Shown: positions 9,897 through 19,211 of the stretch, one piece after another
How the letters are laid out: every line of letters starts with the position of its first letter
Position numbering within the stretch: position 1 is the first letter of the stretch
NCBI RefSeq assembly: GCF_040409795.1
Contig: NZ_CP099571.1
Coordinates: 1,116,001 to 1,180,000 of the forward strand
DNA from: Polynucleobacter sp. MWH-UH19D
Lineage (GTDB): Bacteria; Pseudomonadota; Gammaproteobacteria; Burkholderiales; Burkholderiaceae
Reading direction: 5' to 3'
Length of the DNA stretch: 64,000 nucleotides
Notes under the pieces: model-generated
Database searches by the model: none
Told to the model about the DNA's origin: nothing
The model's input: the letters and a program-made list of their open reading frames with translations, nothing else
Position numbers and translations under genes: made by a program

Positions 9897-12650
9897 TTAC
9901 AGAGAGCGAGCAACTTCAGTTACTTCAAATACCTCAAGTTGATCACCCTCTTTGATGTCGTTATAGCCTTTTAGCGATAGACCACACTCGACGCCAGCAC
10001 GAACTTCTTTCGCATCATCTTTAAAGCGCTTCAGAGAATCTAACTCACCAGACCAGATAACCACGTTATCACGCAAGAGGCGGACGCTTGATGTGCGCTT
10101 GACAATACCATCAACCACTAAGCAACCTGCAATTGCTCCTACCTTTGATACTAAGAAGACTTGACGAATTTCTACCAGACCAGTGATTTCTTCTTTCTTA
10201 TCTGGAGTCAACATGCCACTGAGAGCAAGCTTCACTTCATCTACCGCGTCGTAAATAATGTTGTGATAACGAATATCCACACCATTATTCTCTGCCAACT
10301 TACGAGCAGCGGCATCTGCACGGGAGTTAAAGCCAATAATCACCGCCTTAGAAGCAACTGCTAAGTTCACGTCAGTCTCAGTAATCCCGCCAACAGCTGC
10401 GTGAACAATCTGCACCTTCACTTCCGGCGTAGAAAGCTTCAATAAAGATTGAGACAATGCCTCTTGAGAACCCTGTACGTCTGCCTTAATGATTAATGGC
10501 AACAGCTTAGCTTCAATCGCACCCTCACCCATGTTTTCCATCATGGTCTCGAGCTTCACAGCTTGTTGTTTTGCCAACTTCACATCACGGAACTTGCCTT
10601 GACGGAAGAGCGCAATCTCACGAGCCTTACGCTCATCAGGAACCACTTGAACAGTTTCGCCAGCGGCTGGCACTTCAGCCAAACCTTGAATCTCAACTGG
10701 AATTGAGGGACCAGCTTCATTACAAGGCTTACCGTTTTCATCCAGCATCGCACGAACACGACCAAAGGTAGAGCCAGCCAACAGCATATCGCCACGTTTA
10801 AGCGTGCCCGACTGTACCAGCACTGTTGCTACAGCACCCTTACCTTTGTCCAAACGCGCCTCAATCACTAGACCTTGAGCGGGTGCATCTTTTGGCGCCT
10901 TGAGCTCCAAAATTTCTGCTTGCAAGAGAACGTTTTCCAACAAAGCATCGATACCTTCGCCAGATTTTGCGGAGACTGGAACAAATGGCACATCACCGCC
11001 GTATTCTTCTGGGACTACCTGCTCAGCAACTAATTCTGTTTTTACACGCTCAGGATTAGCTTCGGGTTTATCGATTTTGTTGATTGCAACAACTAATGGC
11101 ACGCCACCCGCGATTGCATGATGAATCGCTTCTTTAGTTTGCGGCATCACGCCGTCATCGGCTGCAACAACTAGAATCACAATATCGGTTGCCTTTGCAC
11201 CACGAGCACGCATAGCAGTAAACGCTTCGTGACCCGGGGTATCTAGGAATGTAATCATGCCGCGTGGTGTTTCCACATGGTATGCGCCAATGTGCTGAGT
11301 AATACCGCCAGCTTCGCCAGATGCTACTTTTGCAGTACGAATCTTATCGAGCAAAGATGTCTTACCATGGTCAACGTGGCCCATTACGGTAACTACTGGA
11401 GGACGTGGTAATAACTCTGCATCATGACCTTCAGCACCCACAAGATCAAGATCAGGATCATCCAACTTGGCAGCATGTGCACGGTGACCCATTTCTTCAA
11501 CAATGATCATCGCAGTATCCTGATCAAGCACTTGATTAATGGTGACCATTTGGCCCATACCCATTAACAACTTAATCACTTCAGCACTTTTCACTGCCAT
11601 CGCATGAGCTAACTCGGCAACAGTAATAGTTTCTGGAACATGTACATCGCGCACAATTGGCTCGGTAGGTACTTGGAAATTCGTATCCACGTTTGCTTCA
11701 GCAATCTGGCGTTGCTTTTTACGAGCACCACCAGTACGCCACCCACCAACACCACCAGATGTATCGCCGCGAGTCTTGAGACCGCCGCCAGGCTTCTTGA
11801 CACCCTCCTCTTGCCATGTTGATGAGGTTTCAGAAGATTTAATCGTCTTACCACCAACTTTATTAGGCTTTTTCTTTTCTTCTGCGCCTTCAGCTTTTGT
11901 AGGCTTATGTAAAGTACCTTTTTTCGCTTCTTCAGCAGCTACCTCGCTGGGAGCTTTCAAGACGCGCGCTGGGGCGCTCATCATGTCGCGAATAGCCAAA
12001 GCTTCAGCCTCAGCCGCAGCACGGCGAGCACGAAGATCAGCCAACTCTTTCTCTTTAACGGCAGCTAGTTCTTTTGCCGCCTTTTCAGCTTTTGCTTTTT
12101 TCTCTGCCGCAACGTCAGATGCCTCTTTAGTTGCTTGCTCTTCTTTTTCGGCTGGAGTTGCTGCTTCTTTTTGTCGCGCCTCTTCCGCCGCCTTCATCTC
12201 AGCTTCTTGGCGAGCCAATAACTCAGCCTGACGGGTTGCCTCAGCAGCGCGCTTCTCCAACTCTTCTTCTGTCAAGATTGGTTTAGCAGGCGTCGCTGCC
12301 TTTGCTGGCTTTGTTGACTCAGGCGCAGCAGAAGCTGCTGCTTCCTCGCCGCGCTTTACCAAAACTCTCTTTTTGCGAACCTCAACCTGTACGGTGCGAG
12401 TGCGACCAGCAGAATCCGCCTGACGAATCTCAGAACTCTCACGCTTAATCAGAGTAATTTTTTTGCGAGCACCAGCCTCAGCATTACCATGCGCTTTTTG
12501 CAAATACTCGAGTAAAGCTGCCTTGTCTTTATCGGTAATGCTCTCATCCTCGGAACCCTTTTCGATCCCGGCCGCCTTTAATTGCTCTAAGAGGTCAGCC
12601 GCGGTTCTTTTGAGTTCCTTAGCGAGTACTTTTACTGTTGTTGTTGCCAT
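9897..12650 (-). CDS. infB: Translation initiation factor IF-2
   Basis: At 917 residues this is a long-form IF-2. It begins with an IF2N domain ([20 protein letters not shown]), then about 250 residues of low-complexity Ala/Lys/Glu-rich linker ([20 protein letters not shown]), a basic Gly/Arg-rich stretch, a second IF2N ([20 protein letters not shown]), and the GTPase domain with [22 protein letters not shown] and NKIDKP. IF-2 brings fMet-tRNA to the 30S P site and promotes subunit joining. The ribosome site GAGGAAG precedes the ATG. The charged linker creates long antisense open frames that are not genes. Confidence 0.97.
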   Translation of the reverse strand: MATTTVKVLAKELKRTAADLLEQLKAAGIEKGSEDESITDKDKAALLEYLQKAHGNAEAGARKKITLIKRESSEIRQADSAGRTRTVQVEVRKKRVLVKRGEEAAASAAPESTKPAKAATPAKPILTEEELEKRAAEATRQAELLARQEAEMKAAEEARQKEAATPAEKEEQATKEASDVAAEKKAKAEKAAKELAAVKEKELADLRARRAAAEAEALAIRDMMSAPARVLKAPSEVAAEEAKKGTLHKPTKAEGAEEKKKPNKVGGKTIKSSETSSTWQEEGVKKPGGGLKTRGDTSGGVGGWRTGGARKKQRQIAEANVDTNFQVPTEPIVRDVHVPETITVAELAHAMAVKSAEVIKLLMGMGQMVTINQVLDQDTAMIIVEEMGHRAHAAKLDDPDLDLVGAEGHDAELLPRPPVVTVMGHVDHGKTSLLDKIRTAKVASGEAGGITQHIGAYHVETPRGMITFLDTPGHEAFTAMRARGAKATDIVILVVAADDGVMPQTKEAIHHAIAGGVPLVVAINKIDKPEANPERVKTELVAEQVVPEEYGGDVPFVPVSAKSGEGIDALLENVLLQAEILELKAPKDAPAQGLVIEARLDKGKGAVATVLVQSGTLKRGDMLLAGSTFGRVRAMLDENGKPCNEAGPSIPVEIQGLAEVPAAGETVQVVPDERKAREIALFRQGKFRDVKLAKQQAVKLETMMENMGEGAIEAKLLPLIIKADVQGSQEALSQSLLKLSTPEVKVQIVHAAVGGITETDVNLAVASKAVIIGFNSRADAAARKLAENNGVDIRYHNIIYDAVDEVKLALSGMLTPDKKEEITGLVEIRQVFLVSKVGAIAGCLVVDGIVKRTSSVRLLRDNVVIWSGELDSLKRFKDDAKEVRAGVECGLSLKGYNDIKEGDQLEVFEVTEVARSL

Positions 12651-12663
12651 GCACTACTTCCTC

Positions 12664-14145
12664 TCATGAAGTAAACCAATGTTCGCGCGCTTTCATGATA
12701 AGCGTTTTCGCAGTTTCTTCGTCAATTTGTGTTGCCTCTACCAGCTCATCAACTGCCAGTTCAGCGAGGTCATCACGGGTATGTACTTGATTGTCAGCAA
12801 GCGCTGCAATTAATTCTGGTGTCATGCCTTCCAAAGAACGCAAATCTTGCGAGACTTCACCAATACGCTCTTCTTTAGCCAACTCCATTGTTAACAAGGA
12901 ATCGCGAGCACGTGTCCGCAACTCATTTACAGTATCTTCGTCAAACGAATCGATTTCCAGCATTTCAGACAGCGGCACGTAAGCCACCTCTTCCAATGTG
13001 TTGAAGCCTTCTTCAATCAAAATATCTGCAACCTCTTGATCAACGTCCAACTTGTCCATAAACAACTGACGTACAGATGATGCCTCTTTCTCAGTCTTCT
13101 CTGCAGACTCTTCAGGAGTCATGATGTTGATCTGCCAACCAGTCAAATCGCTAGCCAAACGGACGTTTTGCCCGCTACGACCAATCGCGATTGCCAAATT
13201 CTCTTCATCAACCACCACATCCATTGCATGACGCTCTTCATCAACCACAATGGAAGAAACTTGTGCTGGAGCCAAAGCACCAATCACAAACTGTGCTGGA
13301 TCTTCAGACCACAAAACGATATCCACCGCTTCACCAGCAACTTCATTGCGCACTGCAGTGACACGAGTACCACGCACACCAACGCAAGTTCCAATCGGAT
13401 CGATACGCTTGTCATAAGTAATCACGGCAATCTTTGCACGCACGCCAGGATCGCGGGCGGCTCCCTTGATTTCTAGGAGACCTTGCTCCATCTCTGGAAC
13501 TTCATTCTCAAATAACTTAATCAAGAATTCTGGACAAGTACGAGAAAGTTCAATTTGCGGACCACGTGCTTCACGATCCACTTTCAAGATGTATGCCCGC
13601 ACACGATCGCCAGAACGCAAATTCTCTTTTGGAATCATTTGATCACGACGCAATAATGCTTCAACGCGACCTGATTCAATAATCAAACCATTTTTGTCAG
13701 CACGCTTAACGGTACCTGTCATGACTTTTTCGCCACGCTCAAGGTAATCATTCAAAATTTGCTCACGCTCAGCATCGCGAATGCGCTGGAGAATCACTTG
13801 CTTTGCAGCTTGCGCACCAATGCGTCCGAAAGCCAAAGACTCAATCTGCTCTTCAATATAGTCGCCTACTTCGATATCAGCAATTTGCTCTTTAGCTTCA
13901 AATTGCAATATTTCTTTATCTGGTTCCTGCAAACCAGCCTCATCCGGCACCACTAACCAGCGACGGAAGGTTTCGTATTCACCCGAATCACGATCGATCG
14001 ATACACGAATATCCACATCTTCAGTTGCATAACGCTTTTTGGTAGCTGATGCCAACGCCATTTCAAGCGCCTCAAACACAATTGCTTGATCAACGTTCTT
14101 TTCACGCGCTAGCGCATCTGCCAACATGAGAACTTCTCGGCTCAT
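12664..14145 (-). CDS. nusA: Transcription termination/antitermination factor NusA
   Basis: A 493-residue NusA of the long proteobacterial type: an N-terminal RNA polymerase-binding domain ([18 protein letters not shown]), an S1 domain ([20 protein letters not shown]), KH domains ([19 protein letters not shown]), and two C-terminal acidic helix-hairpin-helix repeats ([40 protein letters not shown]). It modulates pausing, intrinsic termination and antitermination. Its ATG overlaps the rimP stop by 4 bases. NusA commonly autoregulates this operon, which is relevant to the hairpin leader before rimP. Confidence 0.97.
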   Translation of the reverse strand: MSREVLMLADALAREKNVDQAIVFEALEMALASATKKRYATEDVDIRVSIDRDSGEYETFRRWLVVPDEAGLQEPDKEILQFEAKEQIADIEVGDYIEEQIESLAFGRIGAQAAKQVILQRIRDAEREQILNDYLERGEKVMTGTVKRADKNGLIIESGRVEALLRRDQMIPKENLRSGDRVRAYILKVDREARGPQIELSRTCPEFLIKLFENEVPEMEQGLLEIKGAARDPGVRAKIAVITYDKRIDPIGTCVGVRGTRVTAVRNEVAGEAVDIVLWSEDPAQFVIGALAPAQVSSIVVDEERHAMDVVVDEENLAIAIGRSGQNVRLASDLTGWQINIMTPEESAEKTEKEASSVRQLFMDKLDVDQEVADILIEEGFNTLEEVAYVPLSEMLEIDSFDEDTVNELRTRARDSLLTMELAKEERIGEVSQDLRSLEGMTPELIAALADNQVHTRDDLAELAVDELVEATQIDEETAKTLIMKAREHWFTS

Positions 14146-14633
14146 GACTTTCTTCCTTTGAAATCAATAACAGGGACCAACCGAGTCTTATCGACCTCGG
14201 CTAAAGAAAACTCCAATTGAGACGGCTGACCATCAGCTGCCTCGAACACCAATCCAAATTTCGCATCAGGTGAATTCAATTCACCACTCAGCAAACCTTG
14301 CAATACACCACGAAAATTTTTACGATTACCAACAGCAACTCGTAACTTCAGATCAACTTCCATGCCAGTAAAACGCTCAAAGTCTGCAGCACTCTTCACT
14401 GGGCGATCTAATCCTGGAGAAGAAATCTCCAAGCGCTCATACGGAATATTCTCAACTGGTAATGAGTAACTCAGTTGATGACTCACTTTTTCACAGTCCA
14501 TCACCGTAATTAATCGATCATAGTCAGGGTTTTCAATTGTGACGCGCAGCAAACCGCCGGCTTCACGCTCAATATCCACTAGCGTGTAACCCAGGTTTTC
14601 CAGCTCTGCAGCAATAATCTGCTGATCTCTCAC
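14142..14633 (-). CDS. rimP: Ribosome maturation factor RimP
   Basis: A 163-residue protein that binds the 30S subunit and aids late 16S maturation. Recognisable segments are [20 protein letters not shown] at the N-terminus and [20 protein letters not shown] in the middle. The start is a GTG at 14633 behind the ribosome site AAGGGAAG. First gene of the translation operon; a terminator-like hairpin lies 24 bases upstream, so this gene is probably controlled by leader read-through or transcribed from a promoter inside the leader. Confidence 0.95.
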   Translation of the reverse strand: MRDQQIIAAELENLGYTLVDIEREAGGLLRVTIENPDYDRLITVMDCEKVSHQLSYSLPVENIPYERLEISSPGLDRPVKSAADFERFTGMEVDLKLRVAVGNRKNFRGVLQGLLSGELNSPDAKFGLVFEAADGQPSQLEFSLAEVDKTRLVPVIDFKGRKS

Positions 14634-14656
14634 AACTTCCCTTCAAACTAAAACGG

Positions 14657-14683
14657 CAAAAAAAAATGGGCTCCAAAGCCCAT
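14657..14683 (-). terminator. Terminator or attenuator hairpin before rimP
   Basis: On the minus strand ATGGGCT and AGCCCAT pair around a 4-base loop and run straight into nine T residues (plus-strand A run 14658-14666). It may simply end rluB transcription, but because it lies downstream of a possible promoter at 14772 it could also attenuate the rimP-nusA operon. Confidence 0.75.
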
Positions 14684-14704
14684 ATTCTCGAAATTCAGAA
14701 CAGG

Positions 14705-14777
14705 CCGACTTACGTTGATCGCAACATCAGTCGGTAACAACACTTGCAACTATTTAAGATGCAAGACTTAAATTGTA
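14705..14777 (-). promoter_or_regulatory. Structured leader of the rimP operon: possible -10 box and two hairpins
   Basis: Reading the minus strand downward: TACAAT at 14777-14772 as a possible -10 box (only a weak -35, TAGATT, 17 bp away), then an inverted repeat CTTGCA/TGCAAG (14765-14743, 11-base loop), then a two-part hairpin in which CCGACT/AGTCGG encloses GTTG/CAAC (14734-14705). The T-tailed hairpin at 14683-14657 comes next, then the rimP GTG. The inverted repeats are directly visible; their role as a NusA-responsive leader is inference from E. coli rimP-nusA biology. Confidence 0.45.
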
Positions 14778-14817
14778 GCGGATTTTTAGGGGGAAATCTA
14801 GGGAAAACTGTTAAAAA

Positions 14818-16581
14818 TCAGAAGCTTTCGCTAGGATTTCGAGGTTTTCTTGGTCCCTTATGAAAGGGTTTTTTACCTTTCGGCGCACCCCTTTTAGGGC
14901 CATTGCCAGGATTTTGGGGGTTCCCAGTAACAAAAGCAGATTGGCCATGATGAACCTTTTTGCTCTTATTGCGACCTTGACCATTACCACCCTGACCTCC
15001 TTGACCAGGTCTACCGCCTTGAGTGCGCCCTCGAAAAGGTCCACGACCATCCCCAGAACCACCCGTTTTCGCATTTTTACCTTGATGAGTCATGCCATGA
15101 TGACCGCTAGCTAAAGTTAAGGCATCGCGTGAGCCCCAATAAGAAACCGATGTTTGCATGGGATCAGGCTGGAAGTCTTCCGCGGAAGGATTGCGACCTT
15201 GCCCACCTGAATGAGAGCTGCGATTTTTATCTTGCGCCTGAGGGACTTTCAAGCCAGCTGATTTCATCAAACTTGCGACACCTTCAGGAGAAACTTCCTC
15301 CCACTTTCCACGACGCAAGCGCGGAGGCAATAAAAACATTCCGTAACGAGTACGAATCAAACGAGAAACAGTGTGCCCCACTGCCTCAAACATACGGCGT
15401 ACCTCACGATTACGACCTTCTGTAAGTGCAACGTGATACCAGCGATTAGCACCATCGCCACCACCCATTGCCAAACGCAAGAATCGTGCTTGCCCATCAT
15501 CGAGCTTGATGCCGCTCTTCAGTTGCACAGTGTTGTCCTGACTGAGTTCACCCAAGATACGAACAGCGTATTCACGCTCAACGCCATAACGCGGATGCAT
15601 CAAACGATTTGCCAACTCACCAGAAGTTGTAAATAACAATAAGCCTTCGGTATTGAAATCCAAGCGCCCCACCGCAATCCAACGCCCCTGACGCGGCTTT
15701 GGCAAACGATCAAATACTGTTGGACGACCCTCTGGATCTGACTGACTAACAATCTCACCCGCAGGTTTGTGATACAAAATCACACGCGGTGGCTTGGTCT
15801 GTATCTTGCGATGAACTTGCTTGCCATTAATACGTACTTGATCGGTTGGGCCAATGCGTTGTCCAATGTGCGCGGGCAAACCATTGACAGACACTCGACC
15901 TTGAATAATGAGGTCTTCCATGTCCCGACGCGATCCCATACCTGCGTCTGCCAATACCTTGTGTAACTTAACGGTATCTTCATCTTCGGCTTCGTCATCC
16001 AATCCATCAAGATCAGACCACACCTCATCACGCAAGCTCAATGGCAATTCGTCAATATTGGCAAATTGCAAGCTACTCATTTCCTCATCAGTTGGTGCAT
16101 CAGAGTCTTCATCCTCACGCGAACGCTGTGCTCGTTGCGCGCGACGCTCTGCTCCAGTTTGATGGGAGATTTCACTCTCATTCAAACCTTCAGGATTCTT
16201 GACCTCGAGGACCTCTGGGGCATCTAATGCAGCATCAAACTCACCAGAGACAACCGCAGCGAATAAAGCTTCTGCTTCTGCTGGGTTAGGTGCAAACTTA
16301 GACCCAGAATTAGCTCCACCCTCGCGCGGGCTATTTTGCGTATCATTGTCGCGCCCTTCGCGACGCTGCTTATCTTTATTAAAGGGTCGCTTCTTATTAA
16401 AAGGATGCTTACCCGTTCCTGCTCGACGCGGGTGACGAGACCCCCTATCCTCGAGCAAATTACGCCCACCATTCTCTGACTGATCAGCACCTGTTTGTGA
16501 TGCAGAGGGTTGATTCTCAGAATGGTTTGAAGTTGTTGCGGGTACTGCAGGAATTGATTCGTTTTCGTTAGAACTTGTCAT
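14818..16581 (-). CDS. rluB: 23S rRNA pseudouridine(2605) synthase RluB-type, with long disordered tails
   Basis: A 587-residue RsuA/RluB-family enzyme. After a disordered N-terminus of about 200 residues (basic then very acidic), an S4 RNA-binding domain appears ([20 protein letters not shown]) followed by the catalytic [20 protein letters not shown] and the [20 protein letters not shown] motif. The C-terminus is a Gly/Lys/Arg-rich tail of about 140 residues ([20 protein letters not shown]). The core is about 250 residues, so most of the protein is tail, a pattern common in Burkholderiales RluB. It starts 6 bases after scpB and is probably co-transcribed with it. Confidence 0.93.
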   Translation of the reverse strand: MTSSNENESIPAVPATTSNHSENQPSASQTGADQSENGGRNLLEDRGSRHPRRAGTGKHPFNKKRPFNKDKQRREGRDNDTQNSPREGGANSGSKFAPNPAEAEALFAAVVSGEFDAALDAPEVLEVKNPEGLNESEISHQTGAERRAQRAQRSREDEDSDAPTDEEMSSLQFANIDELPLSLRDEVWSDLDGLDDEAEDEDTVKLHKVLADAGMGSRRDMEDLIIQGRVSVNGLPAHIGQRIGPTDQVRINGKQVHRKIQTKPPRVILYHKPAGEIVSQSDPEGRPTVFDRLPKPRQGRWIAVGRLDFNTEGLLLFTTSGELANRLMHPRYGVEREYAVRILGELSQDNTVQLKSGIKLDDGQARFLRLAMGGGDGANRWYHVALTEGRNREVRRMFEAVGHTVSRLIRTRYGMFLLPPRLRRGKWEEVSPEGVASLMKSAGLKVPQAQDKNRSSHSGGQGRNPSAEDFQPDPMQTSVSYWGSRDALTLASGHHGMTHQGKNAKTGGSGDGRGPFRGRTQGGRPGQGGQGGNGQGRNKSKKVHHGQSAFVTGNPQNPGNGPKRGAPKGKKPFHKGPRKPRNPSESF

Positions 16582-16587
16582 TAATAA

Positions 16588-17301
16588 TTATTTTGTTTCG
16601 TCTGCTGGCTCGCCAGACTCGGGACTTACTACATCTGTGGGTTCTTGCATTGATTCTTGGGTTGTCTCTTGAGATATGTCTTCCGCAGAACCATCAGTAA
16701 TTACTGATTCATCAATCACTACTGTCTCGACTGTTGCGCTTGAGTCAAACTCAATCACCGCCTGCCCTAAATGCTCGGCAGCAGCCATTGGCGCGGCATC
16801 CTCCAAAATAGGCAGACTTTGCAAATTGGTAAGACTCAAGTCATCCAAGAACTGTTTTGTAGTGGCATATAAACCAGGACGACCAACAGTATCTTTATGA
16901 CCAATCACCTCTACCCAACCACGGTCTTCCAATTGCTTCATCACATTGCTGCTAACAGCAACACCGCGAATCTCTTCAATCTCACCACGGGTCACCGGTT
17001 GACGATACGCAATAATCGCCAAAGTTTCCATCACCGCACGGGAATACTTTGGGGGCTTCTCTGGGGTAAGGCGATCCAAATACTCACGCATGGACAAGCG
17101 GCTTTGAAAGCGCCAACCCGTAGCAATATGAACAAGCTCCATGCCTTTGTTATCCCAGGCGCGCTGCAACTCCACTAATGCTTCATCAATATCTGCCGTA
17201 GTGATGTCCTCAACAAACAGACGTGACAGGTCAGCCACAGTCAGCGGCTCCTGAGCACACAGGAGAGCTGTTTCAATAACGCGCTTGTTATGATCGTCCA
17301 T
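16588..17301 (-). CDS. scpB: Segregation and condensation protein B
   Basis: A 237-residue ScpB, the winged-helix partner of ScpA and SMC in chromosome condensation. Family landmarks are [57 protein letters not shown] and the closing [18 protein letters not shown]. The last 60 residues form an acidic, low-complexity tail rich in Ser, Thr, Glu. No scpA occurs beside it in this window. A short inverted repeat lies 13 bases upstream. Confidence 0.93.
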   Translation of the reverse strand: MDDHNKRVIETALLCAQEPLTVADLSRLFVEDITTADIDEALVELQRAWDNKGMELVHIATGWRFQSRLSMREYLDRLTPEKPPKYSRAVMETLAIIAYRQPVTRGEIEEIRGVAVSSNVMKQLEDRGWVEVIGHKDTVGRPGLYATTKQFLDDLSLTNLQSLPILEDAAPMAAAEHLGQAVIEFDSSATVETVVIDESVITDGSAEDISQETTQESMQEPTDVVSPESGEPADETK

Positions 17302-17314
17302 AAAAATTGGGCTA

Positions 17315-17329
17315 TCAGGAATATCCTGA
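17315..17329. repeat. Inverted repeat TCAGGA-ATA-TCCTGA before scpB
   Basis: Six-base arms around three bases, 14 bases upstream of the scpB start, in the 184-base divergent gap between scpB and the patatin gene. It could be an operator half-site pair or chance. Confidence 0.35.
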
Positions 17330-17485
17330 GTAGACTCTTATAAATGCATTTCAGTAATGGGTTGGGTGTTTTCTAGCGACTACGAACAAACCATCTGATT
17401 TCTAGTTTGGGATTTGTCCGCGCTACACGAAGTCTTTTTCGTTCACCGTGGGCTCATTATAAGGTAGGCTCAATACAATAGCCAA

Positions 17486-18382
17486 ATGCGCCCAATTTCA
17501 TCAAAAACCCTGATCTCCCCCCATCGTCGTCAAGCCTTGGGAATTGGAGTTGCCTCTCTTTTAAGCATGGGCGGACTGAGCTCATGTAGTCTTATTGGCT
17601 CAAAAAAACCAGTTATTGGGCTGGTATTGGGGGCTGGTGCTGCCAGAGGCTTTGCTCATGTGGGAGTTATCAAGGCGCTTGAAGCACAAGGAATTCGGCC
17701 TGATGTAGTTGTTGGCAGCAGTGCAGGAAGCGTCATTGCAGCGTTGCTTGCCTCTGGCGTTACCGGAAACGAACTAAATCGACTAGCCTTAAATTTAGAT
17801 GAGGCAACCATTGCTGACTGGGGGCTACCCTTTGTAGGGCGTTTTGGGGGCCTCATCAAAGGTGACGCTTTACAAAATATGGTTAATCGTGAAGTACAAA
17901 ATAAATCGATCGAGCAAATGCGCATTCCCTTAGGAATTGTGGCAACAGAATTGCAATCGGGCAAAGGTGTGTTGTTTCGTAGCGGCAATACAGGTCAAGC
18001 AGTACGCGCATCATGCAGCATTCCGGGAGTGTTTCAGCCCACGGTCATTGGCGGCAAGGAATATGTTGATGGCGGTTTAGTTGCACCAGTGCCAGTAAGC
18101 TATGCAAGACAAATGGGTGCTACCCTGGTCATTGCAGTAAACATTTCCTCGGAACCTGTTCACCAAGATGCTAGCGGAACGTTTGGCGTACTTCAGCAAA
18201 CTATCTCGATTATGCAAAGAAGCATTAATCAGTTTGAATTAAAAAGTGCGGACATTGTGATTGCCCCCCAGCTAAAGCAAATGAGTGGAGGCGACTTTAA
18301 GTCACGAAATGCTGCGATCTTGGCAGGCGAGATGGCAACACAAGAACAAATGAGTCTAATAAAAGAAAAACTGAAAGGCTAA
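17486..18382 (+). CDS. Patatin-like phospholipase, predicted lipoprotein
   Basis: A 298-residue RssA/patatin-family protein. The N-terminus holds a twin-arginine-like RRQALGIG and a lipobox-like LSSC with Cys34, suggesting export and lipid anchoring. The catalytic dyad is visible: an oxyanion loop GAGAARGFAHVG, the nucleophile Ser79 in GSSAG, and Asp195 in DGG. Such enzymes hydrolyse phospholipids or lipid esters. It is transcribed divergently from scpB and convergently with the NlpC/P60 gene (26 bases between stops). A TACAAT box at 17474-17479 is only 6 bases before the ATG, which would give a nearly leaderless mRNA, but no -35 is seen. Confidence 0.9.
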   Translation: MRPISSKTLISPHRRQALGIGVASLLSMGGLSSCSLIGSKKPVIGLVLGAGAARGFAHVGVIKALEAQGIRPDVVVGSSAGSVIAALLASGVTGNELNRLALNLDEATIADWGLPFVGRFGGLIKGDALQNMVNREVQNKSIEQMRIPLGIVATELQSGKGVLFRSGNTGQAVRASCSIPGVFQPTVIGGKEYVDGGLVAPVPVSYARQMGATLVIAVNISSEPVHQDASGTFGVLQQTISIMQRSINQFELKSADIVIAPQLKQMSGGDFKSRNAAILAGEMATQEQMSLIKEKLKG

Positions 18383-18408
18383 TCCGAATAGACTAGATTG
18401 AGAATAAG

Positions 18409-19062
18409 TTAAAGACTGCGAGACTTGCGCTTGAGATTCTTAACTTCGTTTAACAACTCCTGACGTTCACTGTCGTCCAAGTTGTCACTTCCATCTAAAC
18501 GGCGGGCGCCATCAAAACGCTTATCCCAATACAAGCTTCCAAGGTCGTCTACACGAACACTTGTGCCCTTAGATGGTGAATGAATAAATTTATTATCACC
18601 AACATAAATACCCACATGAGAAAACGTCAGACGCATGGTGTTGAAAAATACCAAATCGCCAGGTTGCAATTCTTCACGACTAATAGGTTTGCCAACTCGA
18701 CTCATTTGCGTAGACTTGCGTGGCAATAAAAAGCCAAGCTTATCTTTAAAAACATATCCTACGAAACTGCTGCCATCTAATCCAGACTGAGGTAATTCAC
18801 TGTCCCACCGATAGCGTACGCCAATGACCTCCATCGCACGATTGATCAACTCTTCAGATTTTCCGGTAACGGTGTCGGCAAGGCGATCTGAAACTTTAGC
18901 AATGTACGCCTTACCTGCCTGAAACATACTCTCTTTTGGAATAGACGATTCTGCCGACACAGGGGAGTCCGCTGGCGTATCTGCACAATGCGCCATGAAA
19001 GGCGTACCCAGACCCAAAATGAGCCCTAGGAATTGCAAAAGAAGTGCTTTTTTAAATGACAT
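18409..19062 (-). CDS. NlpC/P60-family protein lacking the catalytic cysteine
   Basis: A 217-residue exported protein: signal peptide (residues 1-26, ending AHCA), linker, then an NlpC/P60 fold (IGVRYRW, QPGDLVFFNTM, FSHVGIYVGDNKFIHSPSKG). Family members are cysteine peptidases that cut peptidoglycan stem peptides. The nucleophile normally lies in a DCSG motif; here the same place reads SGLDGSSFVGYVF, so Gly97 (codon GGC at 18774-18772) replaces Cys. The His residues (His149, His161) remain. The mature part has no Cys at all, so the protein is probably non-catalytic, perhaps a peptidoglycan-binding or regulatory homologue. The coding frame is otherwise intact, ending in a basic KNLKRKSRSL tail. 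Confidence 0.88.
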   Translation of the reverse strand: MSFKKALLLQFLGLILGLGTPFMAHCADTPADSPVSAESSIPKESMFQAGKAYIAKVSDRLADTVTGKSEELINRAMEVIGVRYRWDSELPQSGLDGSSFVGYVFKDKLGFLLPRKSTQMSRVGKPISREELQPGDLVFFNTMRLTFSHVGIYVGDNKFIHSPSKGTSVRVDDLGSLYWDKRFDGARRLDGSDNLDDSERQELLNEVKNLKRKSRSL

Positions 19063-19068
19063 CCGTCC

Positions 19069-19097
19069 AGTGTAGCAAAGATTCTCACGTTAACCAA
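19069..19097 (-). promoter_or_regulatory. Likely sigma-70 promoter of the NlpC/P60 gene
   Basis: On the minus strand TTGGTT (19097-19092), a 17-base spacer and TACACT (19074-19069) fit a housekeeping promoter. The -10 box lies only 6 bases before the ATG at 19062, so the transcript would be leaderless or nearly so; no ribosome site is present. Confidence 0.45.
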
Positions 19098-19211
19098 GTT
19101 GAAGTTTGTCTCTCAATATATTGTTTTTATTAGTTTTTTATCGTTATTTTTGCCCGATAAAGGCAAGCTAAGACAATATACCCGCCATCCTAAACAAGAT
19201 TAATAGAACGA

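Noticed and set aside
11776..12231. 151-codon plus-strand frame inside infB
   Set aside because: It is antisense to the Ala/Lys-rich linker of IF-2; low-complexity codons free the opposite strand from stops. No ribosome site or family signal.
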